A DNA stretch of 64,000 bases from Acinetobacter sp. ANC 3903 (lineage in GTDB: Bacteria; Pseudomonadota; Gammaproteobacteria; Pseudomonadales; Moraxellaceae): positions 26,441 through 90,440 of the forward strand of contig NZ_NEGA01000015.1 in NCBI RefSeq assembly GCF_002135315.1. The letters run 5' to 3'. The first letter of the stretch is position 1, and the number at the start of each line of letters is the position of its first letter. This document shows positions 27,465-37,283 of the stretch, one piece after another. Below the pieces are notes generated by a model. That model made no database searches. It worked only from the letters and a program-made list of their open reading frames with translations, and had not been told where the DNA came from. Position numbers and translations under genes: made by a program.

Positions 27465-28440
27465 ACCTCAGTTACGGATAAGCCAAATTTCTAACGACAT
27501 GAATTTTCGGCTTATTCTTCTGACAGAGTTGATAAGCACATAAAGATGAAAATATGCCTGCCAGAAAACCAGAAATAGTTCGATGCTTACTGCTCACTAA
27601 ATGATATTTTTCTTTCAACAAACCAATTAAAGTTTCAATTCTTTTCCGCTGTCTCAAGTGGTACTCATCAGAAAAAGGCAATCGACTTACTTGCATATTT
27701 TTTCTTGGATAAGTAATTAAATCAATACCTTGCTCTAATAATTTGGCTTTTATCGATTTTCCTATATAACCTCTATCTCCATAAATAGTTGCCAATAAAC
27801 CATCAACTAACTCTTCGATTTTTCTAATGTCTGCAAGGTGTCCAGTGGATAAAACTGTATTCACAATTTTTCCTTCACTGTTCATGAGCAGGTGTAATTT
27901 GCAGCCATAAAACCAGTCTATGGAACTTTTACCACGAGAAGCAATATCATCTAAAGCATGGTGACCTTTAGGAATTCTTTTGTTTTTACAGACAGGCAAA
28001 GGTGTTGAATCAATCCATAGATATTGACATGCTTGTCCTTTGCTTAAAGCACGATGTAGCGCATGGATCGCAAGCTGATGTTGGTTAATCAGGCTGAGCA
28101 TATTTTTATAGCAAGGCAAAGACTTAAACAATTTACTCTCAAATTGGCAAAGTAATTGAAAAAATATTTTAAAGTTATGTACTTGCGATATTTTATAACA
28201 AATTGCAATCGTCACAATTTCAGAGAGGGATAAGGTTGCAAATCGAATTCGTTTACGCTTTTTTTCCTGCTTGAGAAATTGCCAATAGATGGGTTCAAAT
28301 TTCTTAAAAAAATCATCAACGGTACAGAAAATTTCTGTAAAATCAAACATGGTGGTTAGAGTCTTTGGTTTGTGTAGTAACTTTCTAAATGGCTCTAACC
28401 ATCTTTTTTTTCAAGCAGTTTTCTTATCCGTAATTCGGGT
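27465..28440 (-). mobile_element. Complete IS982-family insertion sequence
   Basis: A 976-bp element. Imperfect terminal inverted repeats: left ACCTCAGTTACGGATAAG (27465-27482) and right, as reverse complement, ACCCGAATTACGGATAAG (28423-28440). A 6-bp direct repeat TACTTA flanks it (27459-27464 and 28441-28446), so the insertion appears recent enough to keep its target duplication. It carries one intact DDE transposase and sits between the antiporter stop codon and its terminator. Confidence 0.93.
27472..28350 (-). CDS. IS982-family transposase
   Basis: A 292-residue DDE transposase that reads through without frameshift. The catalytic triad can be traced in WIDSTPLPVCKN (Asp), ATIYGDRGYIGK (Asp) and RKRIETLIGLLKEKYHL (Glu), and the N-terminal part holds a helix-turn-helix-like segment. 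The stop codon lies inside the left inverted repeat. It is the only gene of the element and should be active if expressed. Confidence 0.94.
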   Translation of the reverse strand: MFDFTEIFCTVDDFFKKFEPIYWQFLKQEKKRKRIRFATLSLSEIVTIAICYKISQVHNFKIFFQLLCQFESKLFKSLPCYKNMLSLINQHQLAIHALHRALSKGQACQYLWIDSTPLPVCKNKRIPKGHHALDDIASRGKSSIDWFYGCKLHLLMNSEGKIVNTVLSTGHLADIRKIEELVDGLLATIYGDRGYIGKSIKAKLLEQGIDLITYPRKNMQVSRLPFSDEYHLRQRKRIETLIGLLKEKYHLVSSKHRTISGFLAGIFSSLCAYQLCQKNKPKIHVVRNLAYP

Positions 28441-28452
28441 TACTTAGGATGA

Positions 28453-29952
28453 TTAGAAATTATCCGGGCTTTCCAGACGTTTCACCACCTGCACCTTCTC
28501 TGGGTTATGCATCACTGCCACACCATCTTCGGCTTTCTCATCAATTAACGCATCCGGGTTGTAAACGGTAATGGTTTCATTGCCATTGGCATCTTCACCG
28601 ACAATGTACTGGAAGCCTTTCTTATTCATTTTATGGCACATGCGTTGATACCAGCCTTTAAAACCCGTAGTTTCTTCATTCGGATTGTAATAAAAGGCAT
28701 TCATGACCGCAGGCAAACCGAGTCCGCAGACCAAGCCTGAAAGCAGTACCGAAATAAAGGTATAGCCAATTAAAATACTGCTGTATTCAGTTAGTCGTGG
28801 AACATTCGCCACGGCAAGTATCAATGCTAATGAGATGCCGCCACGTACCCCACCCCATGACAGAATTGCCAGACTTCCGTTATAGCTTTTATTTCTAAAG
28901 TTCGGGAAAAATGCGAATGACAAATAGTTTGCGGCAAAGCGTGAAGCATGCAGAATAAAGAATGCGACGATACCGCCCAGAATCAGGCTAATACTTAAAT
29001 CCAGAATAAAGAGTTCAAGACCAATCAGGGTAAATAAGAATGAATTGATAATGCCTTCAACGGTATGCCAGAAATGATTGACCTCGCGAATTTCACGCTC
29101 CTGTAAAATCTCTTTCCATTTATTCCCTACTACCAAGCCCCCAATAACACAGGCAATAGGTGCAGATGCATGAGCAAATAAGGCCACTAGATAGGAACCG
29201 CAAGCCAACAGCGCTGTTGTGAGAATTAAAGATTCCATTTCGTGCTTGCCACGCAGTAATCTTAAAATCCCCAGACCAAAGCCCCAACCAATGATAATGG
29301 CCACCACAATCTCATAGAGCAAGGTTTCTAAAGTGCCAATGATGGTAAAGTGTTCACCCTGTAATACATTCAACAAGGTCATGAATACGGCAATACACAT
29401 AGCATCATTAAATAGTGATTCACCTTCCAGCTTTACGATCAGGTGATGCGGTGCACGTACCGAACTCAACACCCCTTTTACCCCAATCGGGTCAGTTGCA
29501 CCTAATGCGGCACCTAACAGTAATAGCACCAGTAAATCGACATGCTTGCCAATCAGGAATTGATAGCCATACAAAGTGACACCAAAAAACACCGCACACA
29601 GCACCAGTGCAATACTGGCCAAGATGCTGATCGGCTTCCAGTGACTTTTTAAATCTGAAACTTTAAATTTCAAAGCGGAAGATGTCAGGATAAAACAAAT
29701 CACCCCATTAATTAAAAAGTCATAAAAATCAATATGACGAACCGCTTCTTCAATATTATGAATATTAATGGTTATAAACTGGTTGCCACTAAGCAGACTG
29801 GCGCCCCACTGTAAAATAAAGACAAAAATTGCCGAAACAATGGGTACACCAATCGCCTGAGGGAAACCTAAAATACGCTTATTAAAAATAGTCGTTGCAA
29901 TTGAAAGCGCAAAAATAACTGTAAAGACTTGAAGAAAAAAGAAATTTCCCAT
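28453..29952 (-). CDS. Na+/H+ antiporter, CPA1/NhaP type
   Basis: 499-residue inner-membrane cation/proton antiporter with about 12-13 transmembrane helices. The ion-binding pair is in the motif GAALGATDPIGVKGVLSSV (Asp near residue 155) followed by EGESLFNDAMCIAVF with the conserved Asn-Asp. A cytoplasmic tail of about 80 residues follows the last helix. It helps pH and sodium homeostasis. The IS982 element begins 12 bp after its stop, moving it away from its terminator by almost 1 kb. Confidence 0.93.
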   Translation of the reverse strand: MGNFFFLQVFTVIFALSIATTIFNKRILGFPQAIGVPIVSAIFVFILQWGASLLSGNQFITINIHNIEEAVRHIDFYDFLINGVICFILTSSALKFKVSDLKSHWKPISILASIALVLCAVFFGVTLYGYQFLIGKHVDLLVLLLLGAALGATDPIGVKGVLSSVRAPHHLIVKLEGESLFNDAMCIAVFMTLLNVLQGEHFTIIGTLETLLYEIVVAIIIGWGFGLGILRLLRGKHEMESLILTTALLACGSYLVALFAHASAPIACVIGGLVVGNKWKEILQEREIREVNHFWHTVEGIINSFLFTLIGLELFILDLSISLILGGIVAFFILHASRFAANYLSFAFFPNFRNKSYNGSLAILSWGGVRGGISLALILAVANVPRLTEYSSILIGYTFISVLLSGLVCGLGLPAVMNAFYYNPNEETTGFKGWYQRMCHKMNKKGFQYIVGEDANGNETITVYNPDALIDEKAEDGVAVMHNPEKVQVVKRLESPDNF

Positions 29953-30187
29953 TAAAGTTCCAATTCGAGCGATTCATTGGAATAAAGCGAACGCATCCCA
30001 ACATTTCCATGTAAATATTTAATTAAATAACATTTATTAACCGAATCAGTTTAACCATTTTTTGCTATGTCATACGAAATAGTTAAGTTTTTTTACATAT
30101 TTTTGGCAATCATTTAACATAGCCTGATATCTGCACATTTCGTGTAGCCAGCCTTTCCTTAATTTCTACCTTAAGTTGAATTTATTC

Positions 30188-30745
30188 ATGCATCAAACAG
30201 TTAAAACCCTATTTCGGCTTTTTTTTGCAGGAGTAATTTTTCTGATTACAGTGGCTTTATTTTTGAGTATTTTTTCAAAAAGCCAAGAAATTTTAAATGC
30301 AGATCAACAGTTCCAGCAAGCCAAGCAGATTTCACTCAAATCGACACCGCAAGAACAATTAGTTTTGGTTTCCAACAATAAACGACCAGATCAAGCAATT
30401 TATATTGTCATCGCGAATAATGGTTATATTGCCAAACTCAGCTGTGAGCATTATCTGCAAGATATTTGTACCGATGCCTATAACCAGCAGCATACCCGGC
30501 AAATCAAACAATTAGAGTTATTAAAAATTGGTCAGCAGCATTATATTCAGCAGGTCAGTTATCAAGATAGTCGCACTCAAAAGCAGCAACAATGGTCTTA
30601 TTCCAAACCACAAATACAGCAATTCTATCAGGCTGATATTTCAAGTTTAAAATACAGCCTGTTAAGCATTGCGTTGTTTGCATGCGCCGCACTTTATGTG
30701 TCGATTCGAATTATTCGAAACTTTAAAAAATTTATCCATGGTTAA
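30188..30745 (+). CDS. Membrane protein of unknown function
   Basis: A 185-residue protein from ATG 30188 (an in-frame TTG at 30176 would add four residues). N-terminal helix FRLFFAGVIFLITVALFLSI (about residues 10-29), a soluble glutamine-rich middle (QHTRQIKQLELLKIGQQHYI), and a second helix near residue 160 (SLLSIALFACAALYVSI), so both ends anchor in the membrane with the middle probably periplasmic. It has a Cys pair in LSCEHYLQDICTD. No family recognised. Monocistronic, with its own terminator. Confidence 0.7.
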   Translation: MHQTVKTLFRLFFAGVIFLITVALFLSIFSKSQEILNADQQFQQAKQISLKSTPQEQLVLVSNNKRPDQAIYIVIANNGYIAKLSCEHYLQDICTDAYNQQHTRQIKQLELLKIGQQHYIQQVSYQDSRTQKQQQWSYSKPQIQQFYQADISSLKYSLLSIALFACAALYVSIRIIRNFKKFIHG

Positions 30746-30750
30746 TATAA

Positions 30751-30774
30751 AAGAGGATTTAAAATCCTCTTTTT
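30751..30774. terminator. Bidirectional terminator
   Basis: AGAGGATTT/AAATCCTCT hairpin with adjoining A/T tracts between two convergent genes. Confidence 0.85.
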
Positions 30775-30801
30775 CAATCTTAGACTAGCATTTTCAGCTG
30801 T

Positions 30802-31707
30802 TCAAATGGCTTGATTAAAAGTATCGCAATCGTTGATATTTCCTGACTTCAAACCGGTTTGAAACCATTTCATCCGCTGCTGACTGCTGCCATGGGTAAA
30901 ACTGTCAGGAACCACCTGTCCAGTCGCACGTTTCTGCAAATAGTCGTCACCAATTTTATGCGCGGCATCCATGGCTTCTTCAATATCCCCCTGCTCCAGG
31001 AACTGGGTACGTTGCTGATTGTGGTTAGCCCAAATACCGGCAAAGCAGTCTGCTTGCAATTCCTGACGTACGGAAAGTTGATTGCCTTGTACTTGGCTTG
31101 ACTGGGCACGGGCTTTTTGTACTTGTGCCGAAATGCCTAACAAGGTTTGAAGATGATGTCCGACTTCATGTGCCACCACATAGGCCTGGGCAAAATCTCC
31201 AGCCTGGTCCTGGCGTGAAAGTTCGGTGCTGTTTTGCTCACCGGAAATATCCATTTGCTGACGCATATCTTTAAAGAAAGTGGTATCGATATACACTTTC
31301 TGATCGGATGGGCAATAAAAAGGCCCCATTGCAGATTGCGCCGTACCGCAGCCGGAATTAACCACACCGCTAAACATCACCAGTTTAGGAGGAACATACT
31401 GGGCATTCAATTGCTGCTGGAACACTTGAGTCCAAGTATCTTCAGTATCCGCCAATACTGTGCCGACAAAATCCATCGCCTCTTGCTGCTCAGGGGTTGG
31501 ATTATCCAGCCCCTTGGTTTCAGCCGGTTGCGATTGTGAGGTTACCTGTTTGGTGGCCTGATAAGCTTGCTGCGGATCAACTCCAAAAAACTTCCAGGCC
31601 ACAAATGCAACTATAAGCCCTAAAATACTAATACCACCTGCTTTAGCTCCGGCTCCATCACGACGGTCTTCCACATTGGTACTGATACGACGTCCTTTCC
31701 AGCGCAT
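30802..31707 (-). CDS. Neutral zinc metallopeptidase (YpfJ family)
   Basis: A 301-residue protein of the family annotated KPN_02809/YpfJ neutral zinc metallopeptidase. N terminus MRWKGRRISTNVEDRRDG, then a glycine-rich helix (GGISILGLIVAFVAWKF, about residues 26-42), and a metalloprotease domain with the zinc motif VVAHEVGHHLQ (about 175-185). Conserved PFYCPSDQKVYIDTTFF and ELQADCFAGIWAN follow the family. Anchored by one helix with the catalytic part probably periplasmic. Substrate unknown. It may be transcribed with the DUF808 gene 49 bp upstream. Confidence 0.93.
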   Translation of the reverse strand: MRWKGRRISTNVEDRRDGAGAKAGGISILGLIVAFVAWKFFGVDPQQAYQATKQVTSQSQPAETKGLDNPTPEQQEAMDFVGTVLADTEDTWTQVFQQQLNAQYVPPKLVMFSGVVNSGCGTAQSAMGPFYCPSDQKVYIDTTFFKDMRQQMDISGEQNSTELSRQDQAGDFAQAYVVAHEVGHHLQTLLGISAQVQKARAQSSQVQGNQLSVRQELQADCFAGIWANHNQQRTQFLEQGDIEEAMDAAHKIGDDYLQKRATGQVVPDSFTHGSSQQRMKWFQTGLKSGNINDCDTFNQAI

Positions 31708-31756
31708 AGTGATATTCCTTCTAGTTTGCTTTCAGCTTATTTAGCCAGCCTTTGGA

Positions 31757-32683
31757 TTATGCCTGCTTTGATTTCGGCTTCATCTTCTGAATCATTGCAA
31801 TCACGATTAAAACCAGCAACCCTGCAACAAAACCAATCGCCAGATTAATTAAAGTCGGCGTTACAGCACCAATAATATTGCCTACTGTGGGCATGTGCTG
31901 CACATAATCTACTGAATCTTCAGTGAAATGATGAAACCATGGAATGGTATGAGTAATAATCCCGCCACCAACCAGGAACATGGCAATAGTCCCAACAATG
32001 GTCAAAGTCTTCATCAGTTTAGGTGCAAAAGCCAGTAAACCACGTCCCACAATTTGTTTGAAACTCGATGCCTGCTCGGTTAAGTACAATCCCAGATCAT
32101 CTATTTTGACAATCATGGCGACAAAGCCATAAACACCCACCGTCATGACAACGGCAATGGCTGAAAGCACCATGACTTTAGTAGCAAAAGCAGCAGTTGC
32201 TACTGTACCCAATGAAATCACCACAATTTCAGCAGATAAAATAAAGTCGGTACGAATTGCACCTTTAATTTTTTCTTTTTCAAATGTGGCTAAATCAGTT
32301 TCGATTGCTGTTAACTCGGCTTCAGCCGCTTCTTCAGTCGTGGCTTTTTTATGCTTCAGACTATGCAGAACCTTTTCCACACCTTCATAACATAGAAACA
32401 AACCGCCAATCATCAATAAGGGATTGATTAACCAAGGTGCAACCACACTAATCAACAAGGCCAAAGGCACAAGAATAAGCTTATTAACAAAAGAGCCTTT
32501 GGCAACGCCCCAAACTACAGGAAGCTCACGCTCAGCACGCACGCCACTGACTTGTTGGGCATTGAGTGCCAGATCATCGCCCAATACGCCTGCAGTTTTT
32601 TTTGCAGCCATTTTGCTCATGACAGCAACGTCGTCTAAAACAGTCGCAATATCATCTAATAATATTAATAAGCTACTCGCCAT
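31757..32683 (-). CDS. DUF808 membrane protein (YedI-like)
   Basis: A 308-residue integral membrane protein of the DUF808 family. The N-terminal signature [20 protein letters not shown], followed by [20 protein letters not shown], is diagnostic. About six transmembrane segments follow, with a long charged cytoplasmic loop at about residues 110-140 ([19 protein letters not shown]). Function is unknown. Upstream of and codirectional with the metallopeptidase gene. Confidence 0.92.
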   Translation of the reverse strand: MASSLLILLDDIATVLDDVAVMSKMAAKKTAGVLGDDLALNAQQVSGVRAERELPVVWGVAKGSFVNKLILVPLALLISVVAPWLINPLLMIGGLFLCYEGVEKVLHSLKHKKATTEEAAEAELTAIETDLATFEKEKIKGAIRTDFILSAEIVVISLGTVATAAFATKVMVLSAIAVVMTVGVYGFVAMIVKIDDLGLYLTEQASSFKQIVGRGLLAFAPKLMKTLTIVGTIAMFLVGGGIITHTIPWFHHFTEDSVDYVQHMPTVGNIIGAVTPTLINLAIGFVAGLLVLIVIAMIQKMKPKSKQA

Positions 32684-32882
32684 TCTTGTTATCCCTAAAA
32701 TTTCTATTCTGTATTTTAAAGATAAATATTTAAAAAAACTGTATCAACATCATTAAATTGTTCTTATTTTTTCAATGATCTGTTTTTATAGTGCCTGCCA
32801 TTCAAAAACATTATGCCGTACAATAAGGCCATTCATCAGCATATACGTGTAGTGCTAATAACTACTTTGGAATAGAGAGATA

Positions 32883-33896
32883 ATGAGTAATCAAGACAAT
32901 CGTCCTGTTATTTTGACTGGCGACCGCCCAACCGGACAACTTCACTTAGGTCATTTTGTAGGTTCTTTACGTTCACGTGTAGGATTACAGGATTCTCATC
33001 ATCAACATCTTCTTCTTGCTGATGCTCAAGCTTTAACAGATAACGCAGATAACTTCGAGAAAGTACGTCGCAATATTATTGAAGTGGCAACTGATTATTT
33101 AGCCGTGGGTATTGACCCAACTAAAACAACCATCTGTGTTCAATCATGCTTGCCTGCATTGAATGAACTAACAATGTTGTATTTAAACTTTGTGACTGTG
33201 TCACGCTTAGAGCGCAACCCGACCATTAAATCTGAAATTCAGATGCGTGGTTTTGAGCGTGATATTCCGGCAGGTTTCCTTTGCTACCCTGTGGCACAAG
33301 CAGCCGATATTACTGCGTTTAAAGCAACCGTAGTGCCGGTAGGTGAAGACCAGATTCCAATGATCGAACAGACCAACGAAATCGTGCGTCGTTTGAACCG
33401 TCAGATTGGTCATGAGATCTTGCCTGAATGTAAAGCGCTACTTTCCAATGTCGGTCGTTTACCTGGCTTTGATGGCAAGGCGAAAATGTCTAAATCGCTA
33501 GGCAATACCATTGTGCTGGATGCATCTGACAAGGACATCAAAAAAGCAGTCAATGCCATGTATACCGACCCGAACCATCTTCGTATCGAAGATCCAGGTC
33601 AGGTTGAAGGTAACGTAGTGTTTACTTACTTAGATGCGTTCGATACCAATAAAGCAGAGCTTGAAGAATTAAAAGCACATTATCGTCGTGGCGGTTTGGG
33701 TGATGGTACGGTGAAGAAACGTCTTGAAGGCATTTTAAAAGAACTGATCGGCCCTATTCGTGAACGTCGTATGGAATTACAGAAAGATCCAGACTACATC
33801 ATGGATATTTTAAAAACGGGTACTGAAAAATGCCGTGACATTACTCAGCAAACCCTGGATGAAATCAAATCAGGTTTGGGTGTGTTCCATTTCTAA
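32883..33896 (+). CDS. trpS: Tryptophanyl-tRNA synthetase
   Basis: Class I aminoacyl-tRNA synthetase that charges tRNA-Trp. 337 residues. GDRPTGQLHLGHFVGSLRSR holds the HIGH-type motif, and GKAKMSKSLGNTIV contains the KMSKS loop (about residue 200). The helical C-terminal domain ends GLGVFHF. A second trpS could exist elsewhere but cannot be judged. It is monocistronic with its own terminator at 33909. Confidence 0.96.
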   Translation: MSNQDNRPVILTGDRPTGQLHLGHFVGSLRSRVGLQDSHHQHLLLADAQALTDNADNFEKVRRNIIEVATDYLAVGIDPTKTTICVQSCLPALNELTMLYLNFVTVSRLERNPTIKSEIQMRGFERDIPAGFLCYPVAQAADITAFKATVVPVGEDQIPMIEQTNEIVRRLNRQIGHEILPECKALLSNVGRLPGFDGKAKMSKSLGNTIVLDASDKDIKKAVNAMYTDPNHLRIEDPGQVEGNVVFTYLDAFDTNKAELEELKAHYRRGGLGDGTVKKRLEGILKELIGPIRERRMELQKDPDYIMDILKTGTEKCRDITQQTLDEIKSGLGVFHF

Positions 33897-33908
33897 ACCC
33901 TTATAAAT

Positions 33909-33940
33909 AAAAAAGCCCTTGTTTCATCGAGGGCTTTTTT
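33909..33940 (+). terminator. Terminator of trpS
   Basis: AGCCCT/AGGGCT hairpin with a loop of about ten bases between A and T tracts. Confidence 0.85.
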
Positions 33941-34153
33941 ATAGTCAAAAAATGAGCAATTAATCACGCTAACCTATGGTTATTAACCTGAATTAACACA
34001 ACTTAACTGAAAGCCTCATGAAATGACTCAGCATTCATTTTATGATGTCTTAAATGCTTAGAGCTACCCCTAGTTCTAACATTCTCCTTAACCGAACTGT
34101 GCAAACAGATTCGTTGTTCTACGCGATGATCACCCCAATCATTGCGTATTTTT

Positions 34154-34292
34154 TTGCCTGAGTTTCTATGAGTTTCTATGAGTTTCTATGAGTTTCTATG
34201 AGTTTCTATGAGTTTCTATGAGTTTCTATGAGTTTCTATGAGTTTCTATGAGTTTCTATGAGTTTCTATGAGTTTCTATGAGTTTCAGGCAA
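34154..34292. repeat. 10-bp tandem repeat array inside a terminator-like inverted repeat
   Basis: Twelve perfect copies of AGTTTCTATG (34161-34280) plus a partial AGTTTC (34281-34286). The array is bounded by TTGCCTG (34154-34160) and CAGGCAA (34286-34292), which are complementary. Deleting all but the first and last bases of the array would restore GCCTGA-GTT-TCAGGC, a tight hairpin with T6 before and A6 after. So the repeat has apparently grown in a terminator loop. Units of 10 bp are not multiples of three and stop codons occur, so it is non-coding. Confidence 0.95.
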
Positions 34293-34293
34293 T

Positions 34294-34320
34294 AAAAAAC
34301 CCGCACAAGGCGGGTTTTTT
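34294..34320 (-). terminator. Terminator of lysS
   Basis: ACCCGC/GCGGGT hairpin with a 5-base loop between A6 and T6, 12 bp after the lysS stop. It gives lysS an intact terminator regardless of the repeat next to it. Confidence 0.88.
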
Positions 34321-34332
34321 AATACTCACAAC

Positions 34333-35862
34333 TTATGCATGTTTGTGACGCATATGCGGGAATAAAATCACGTCACGGATACTTGGAGCATTGGCAAATA
34401 ACATCACCAGACGGTCGATACCAATACCTTGACCGGCTGTTGGAGGAAGACCATATTCAAGTGCTTCAATGAAGTCAGCATCAAAATGCATCGCCTCATC
34501 ATCACCCGCGTCTTTTTCAGCAACCTGTGCCTGGAAACGTTCAGCCTGGTCAATCGGGTCATTCAATTCCGAGAAACCATTCGCCAATTCACGACCACCG
34601 ATGAAGAATTCAAAACGGTCAGTAATGTGTGGATTGGTATCATTACGACGAGCCAATGGAGAAGTTTCCGCTGGGTATTCGGTAATGAAGGTTGGTTGAC
34701 GAAGCTTCGTTTCAACAGTTTCTTCAAATACGATGGTTTGAAGTTTACCCAAGCCAAAACCAGGTTTCACTTGTTCTTTCAGTTCTTCCTGAATGAATTT
34801 CGCCAGGAATTCACGGTCAGATACATTTTCTGGAGTGAATTGCGGGTTATGTTCAAGAATGGCATCAAACATTGAAATTTTCTTGAATGGACCTTTGAAG
34901 CTATACACTTCTTCGCCATAAGGAACATCGGTAGAACCCAAGATGTCGATGGCCAATTTCTCAAGCATTTTTTCAGTGAGTTCCATCAAGTCTTTATAGT
35001 CTGCATAAGCTTGATAGAATTCAATCATGGTGAATTCCGGGTTATGACGTGTTGAAACACCTTCATTACGGAAGTTACGGTTAATTTCGAATACACGTTC
35101 AAAACCACCCACCACCAGGCGTTTCAAGTAAAGCTCAGGCGCAATACGCAAGAACAATGGCATATCCAGAGCATTGTGATGAGTTTCAAATGGACGCGCA
35201 GATGCACCACCTGGAATCACATGCATCATCGGTGTTTCCACTTCCATGAAGCGCTCATTGATTAAATAGTTACGGATACCAGCAACTACTTTGGCACGAA
35301 TTTCAAAAGTTTTACGTGTTTCTTCGTTTACGATTAAGTCTAAATAACGTTTACGATATTTAACTTCGGTATCGTTTAAACCGTGGAATTTGTCTGGAAG
35401 TGGACGTAAAGATTTAGTTAAAAGTTCAAAATGTTCAATATGAACATACAGATCACCCTTACCTGAACGACCGATATAACCTTCAACGGCAATAATATCG
35501 CCCAAGTCCAGGCTCTTGATGGTTTCCAGTACTTCAGGTGCAAGTTCTTTACGTGCAACATAAAGCTGAATACGGCCAGTCATGTCCTGGATCACGATGA
35601 ATGAACCACGGTTCAACATCACGCGACCCGCTACTTTGACACGAACCTGCTCGCCAGCTTCAATTTCTTCTTTAGACTTATCAGCAAATTGTACTTGTAA
35701 ATCTTGAGCATAATCTTCGCGTTTAAAGGTGTTTGGCCAAGGGCTAGTTCCCTTTTCCTGAGCATGTTCTTCAATATGCTTTAACTTGGCATGACGCTGT
35801 GCAATTAAATCGTTTTCGGAAATGTGTTGTTCAGAAGTCGATTGAGCGTTATGTTGCGTCAT
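34333..35862 (-). CDS. lysS: Lysyl-tRNA synthetase, class II
   Basis: 509-residue class IIb synthetase. N-terminal OB-fold anticodon-binding domain ([20 protein letters not shown]), then the catalytic domain with motif 2 [20 protein letters not shown] and motif 3 [15 protein letters not shown] near the C terminus. The open frame extends to 35979, but the ATG at 35862 is preferred: it follows GAGGCAGAG with correct spacing and starts [13 protein letters not shown] as in family members. The next leftward features are terminators and the repeat array. Confidence 0.96.
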   Translation of the reverse strand: MTQHNAQSTSEQHISENDLIAQRHAKLKHIEEHAQEKGTSPWPNTFKREDYAQDLQVQFADKSKEEIEAGEQVRVKVAGRVMLNRGSFIVIQDMTGRIQLYVARKELAPEVLETIKSLDLGDIIAVEGYIGRSGKGDLYVHIEHFELLTKSLRPLPDKFHGLNDTEVKYRKRYLDLIVNEETRKTFEIRAKVVAGIRNYLINERFMEVETPMMHVIPGGASARPFETHHNALDMPLFLRIAPELYLKRLVVGGFERVFEINRNFRNEGVSTRHNPEFTMIEFYQAYADYKDLMELTEKMLEKLAIDILGSTDVPYGEEVYSFKGPFKKISMFDAILEHNPQFTPENVSDREFLAKFIQEELKEQVKPGFGLGKLQTIVFEETVETKLRQPTFITEYPAETSPLARRNDTNPHITDRFEFFIGGRELANGFSELNDPIDQAERFQAQVAEKDAGDDEAMHFDADFIEALEYGLPPTAGQGIGIDRLVMLFANAPSIRDVILFPHMRHKHA

Positions 35863-35999
35863 CTCTGCCTCGAATATGTGTAAAAAACGGAAGTTGCATA
35901 GCATAGCAGATTTAGTATAAATTTCGAATGACTTATTGCTACTCAAAAGCATTGATTTACTAAAAACACTTCCTTTCACTTATATTTTGAGGCACATTT

Positions 36000-36435
36000 T
36001 TAAGCTTCTGCTAATTGTTTCACAATCTCAAAGCCCTTCTTAAATCCGTTACCCATCATTTCCCTATATTCTCTAGGACTTTCCAGTTCCACCCTCAATC
36101 TGGTTTTTCCGTGTAAATCTTCCAGAAAATATTCTCTAAAGCACCCTTCCATTTTTTAACTTCTGCACTGTTTAAATCTTCAATACCCTCTCGAAGCATA
36201 CCTAAATTTTTAAAGATCAATGTCTTAAATTCATCTATCTGCTCAATGGTAGACACCGTGCCATCCTGTCAGCATCCAGAAATAGCGTTTTACCATTCAC
36301 CTTCCAATCCGAATGAATACTGGAAGTGAGCAAAAAATAATAGGTCCATTGACTATAGTTATCTGGGTTCCATAGCACCTGCCATACTTGTTGTGGTGTG
36401 GCTTCAATTAACATTGCATAATTTAATGTTTCCAT
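36000..36435 (-). pseudogene. SRPBCC (START-like) domain protein, frameshifted
   Basis: The intact N-terminal part from 36435 reads METLNYAMLIEATPQQVWQV then WNPDNYSQWTYYF, the normal start of an SRPBCC/AHSA1-type ligand-binding protein. The frame is lost near 36270, continues in another frame as VSTIEQIDEFKTLIFKNLGM and shifts again near 36150 to FLEDLHGKTRLRVELESPRE, ending KQLAEA-stop at 36000. At least two indels are needed, so the gene is probably inactive. Sequencing error is possible but two shifts make it unlikely. Confidence 0.8.
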
Positions 36436-36733
36436 AGAGTGGCCAACTCTCTAAAACATGCTGTCCATGAAAGTAGAGAAACCATTTTTTACATCATAGC
36501 TACATTTTGTTATTGAATACTGAATTGAACAATCAATAACACTAAGTATTTATTTTTAATAAAAAATTTATTTTGTAATTGAATTTATTAGATTGATCTG
36601 AAATACACCTTAGACCAAAAGCTAACTTCTTTGTTCAGCCAAGTCACTTACAATAGATTCAAGAAAAATAGTTGAAAAGTAATCTATTCAACTGTGTCTA
36701 TCTTTGTGAATAAAGAAAGTATGAACTAAAAAA

Positions 36734-37240
36734 ATGAAGACATGCCCTTTAAAAATCCTATTTTTGCATGGACTTGATTCTTCGCGTGAATCAGCCAGAT
36801 TCCATGCTATTAACGCCGATCATAAATATTGTATCGACGTAGATTATCGTAACCTGAATTTTCAAACCGTCGCTAATTTTTATCGTGACATTATTGCCAA
36901 AATCAAACCTGAAATCCTGGTTGGCCATAGCTTGGGCGCTTACTGGGCGCTTAAAATGTCAGCTCTATATAAAATTCCAGCAATTATCGCCAATCCCAAC
37001 TTAAGCCCAGATTTTCGTGCCGATTATCCTCCTATTAATGAAGATGATCTGGAACACGATATTGCGCAAATTGCCTATCTGGAATTAGGTGATGAAGAAC
37101 TGGATATGTATGCTGTACAACAGCAACTCGAACCGTATATGCAGGTTCAGGCGGTCGAAGGTGGACACCACCGTTTAGCCAGTCCAGAAAATATCAACGA
37201 CCTGCTTCAGCATATGCAGACACATTTTCTAAAAAAATAA
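36734..37240 (+). CDS. YqiA/YcfP-type alpha/beta hydrolase
   Basis: 168-residue serine hydrolase-like protein. The N-terminal strand LKILFLHGLDSSRESARF gives the oxyanion region. The nucleophile Ser is in LVGHSLGAYWA (about residue 66), and EGGHHRLASPENI holds the His near residue 140. The length fits the small YqiA/YcfP/UPF0227 esterases; natural substrate is unknown. Monocistronic, convergent with apt. Confidence 0.85.
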   Translation: MKTCPLKILFLHGLDSSRESARFHAINADHKYCIDVDYRNLNFQTVANFYRDIIAKIKPEILVGHSLGAYWALKMSALYKIPAIIANPNLSPDFRADYPPINEDDLEHDIAQIAYLELGDEELDMYAVQQQLEPYMQVQAVEGGHHRLASPENINDLLQHMQTHFLKK

Positions 37241-37269
37241 AAAAGCCCTGGTTATTCCCAAGGCTTTTC
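37239..37269. terminator. Bidirectional terminator between hydrolase gene and apt
   Basis: AAAAGCC/GGCTTTT hairpin with an internal mismatch and a TTATT loop, overlapping the end of the hydrolase gene. Confidence 0.75.
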
Positions 37270-37283
37270 TTACATCCGCTTAA

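Noticed and set aside
27296..27481. 61-codon plus-strand frame next to the IS982 element
   Set aside because: It crosses the antiporter terminator and the IS end, so it cannot be a conserved gene.
34161..34286. Regularly repeated sequence, considered as a CRISPR array
   Set aside because: The units are contiguous 10-mers without spacers and there are no cas genes.
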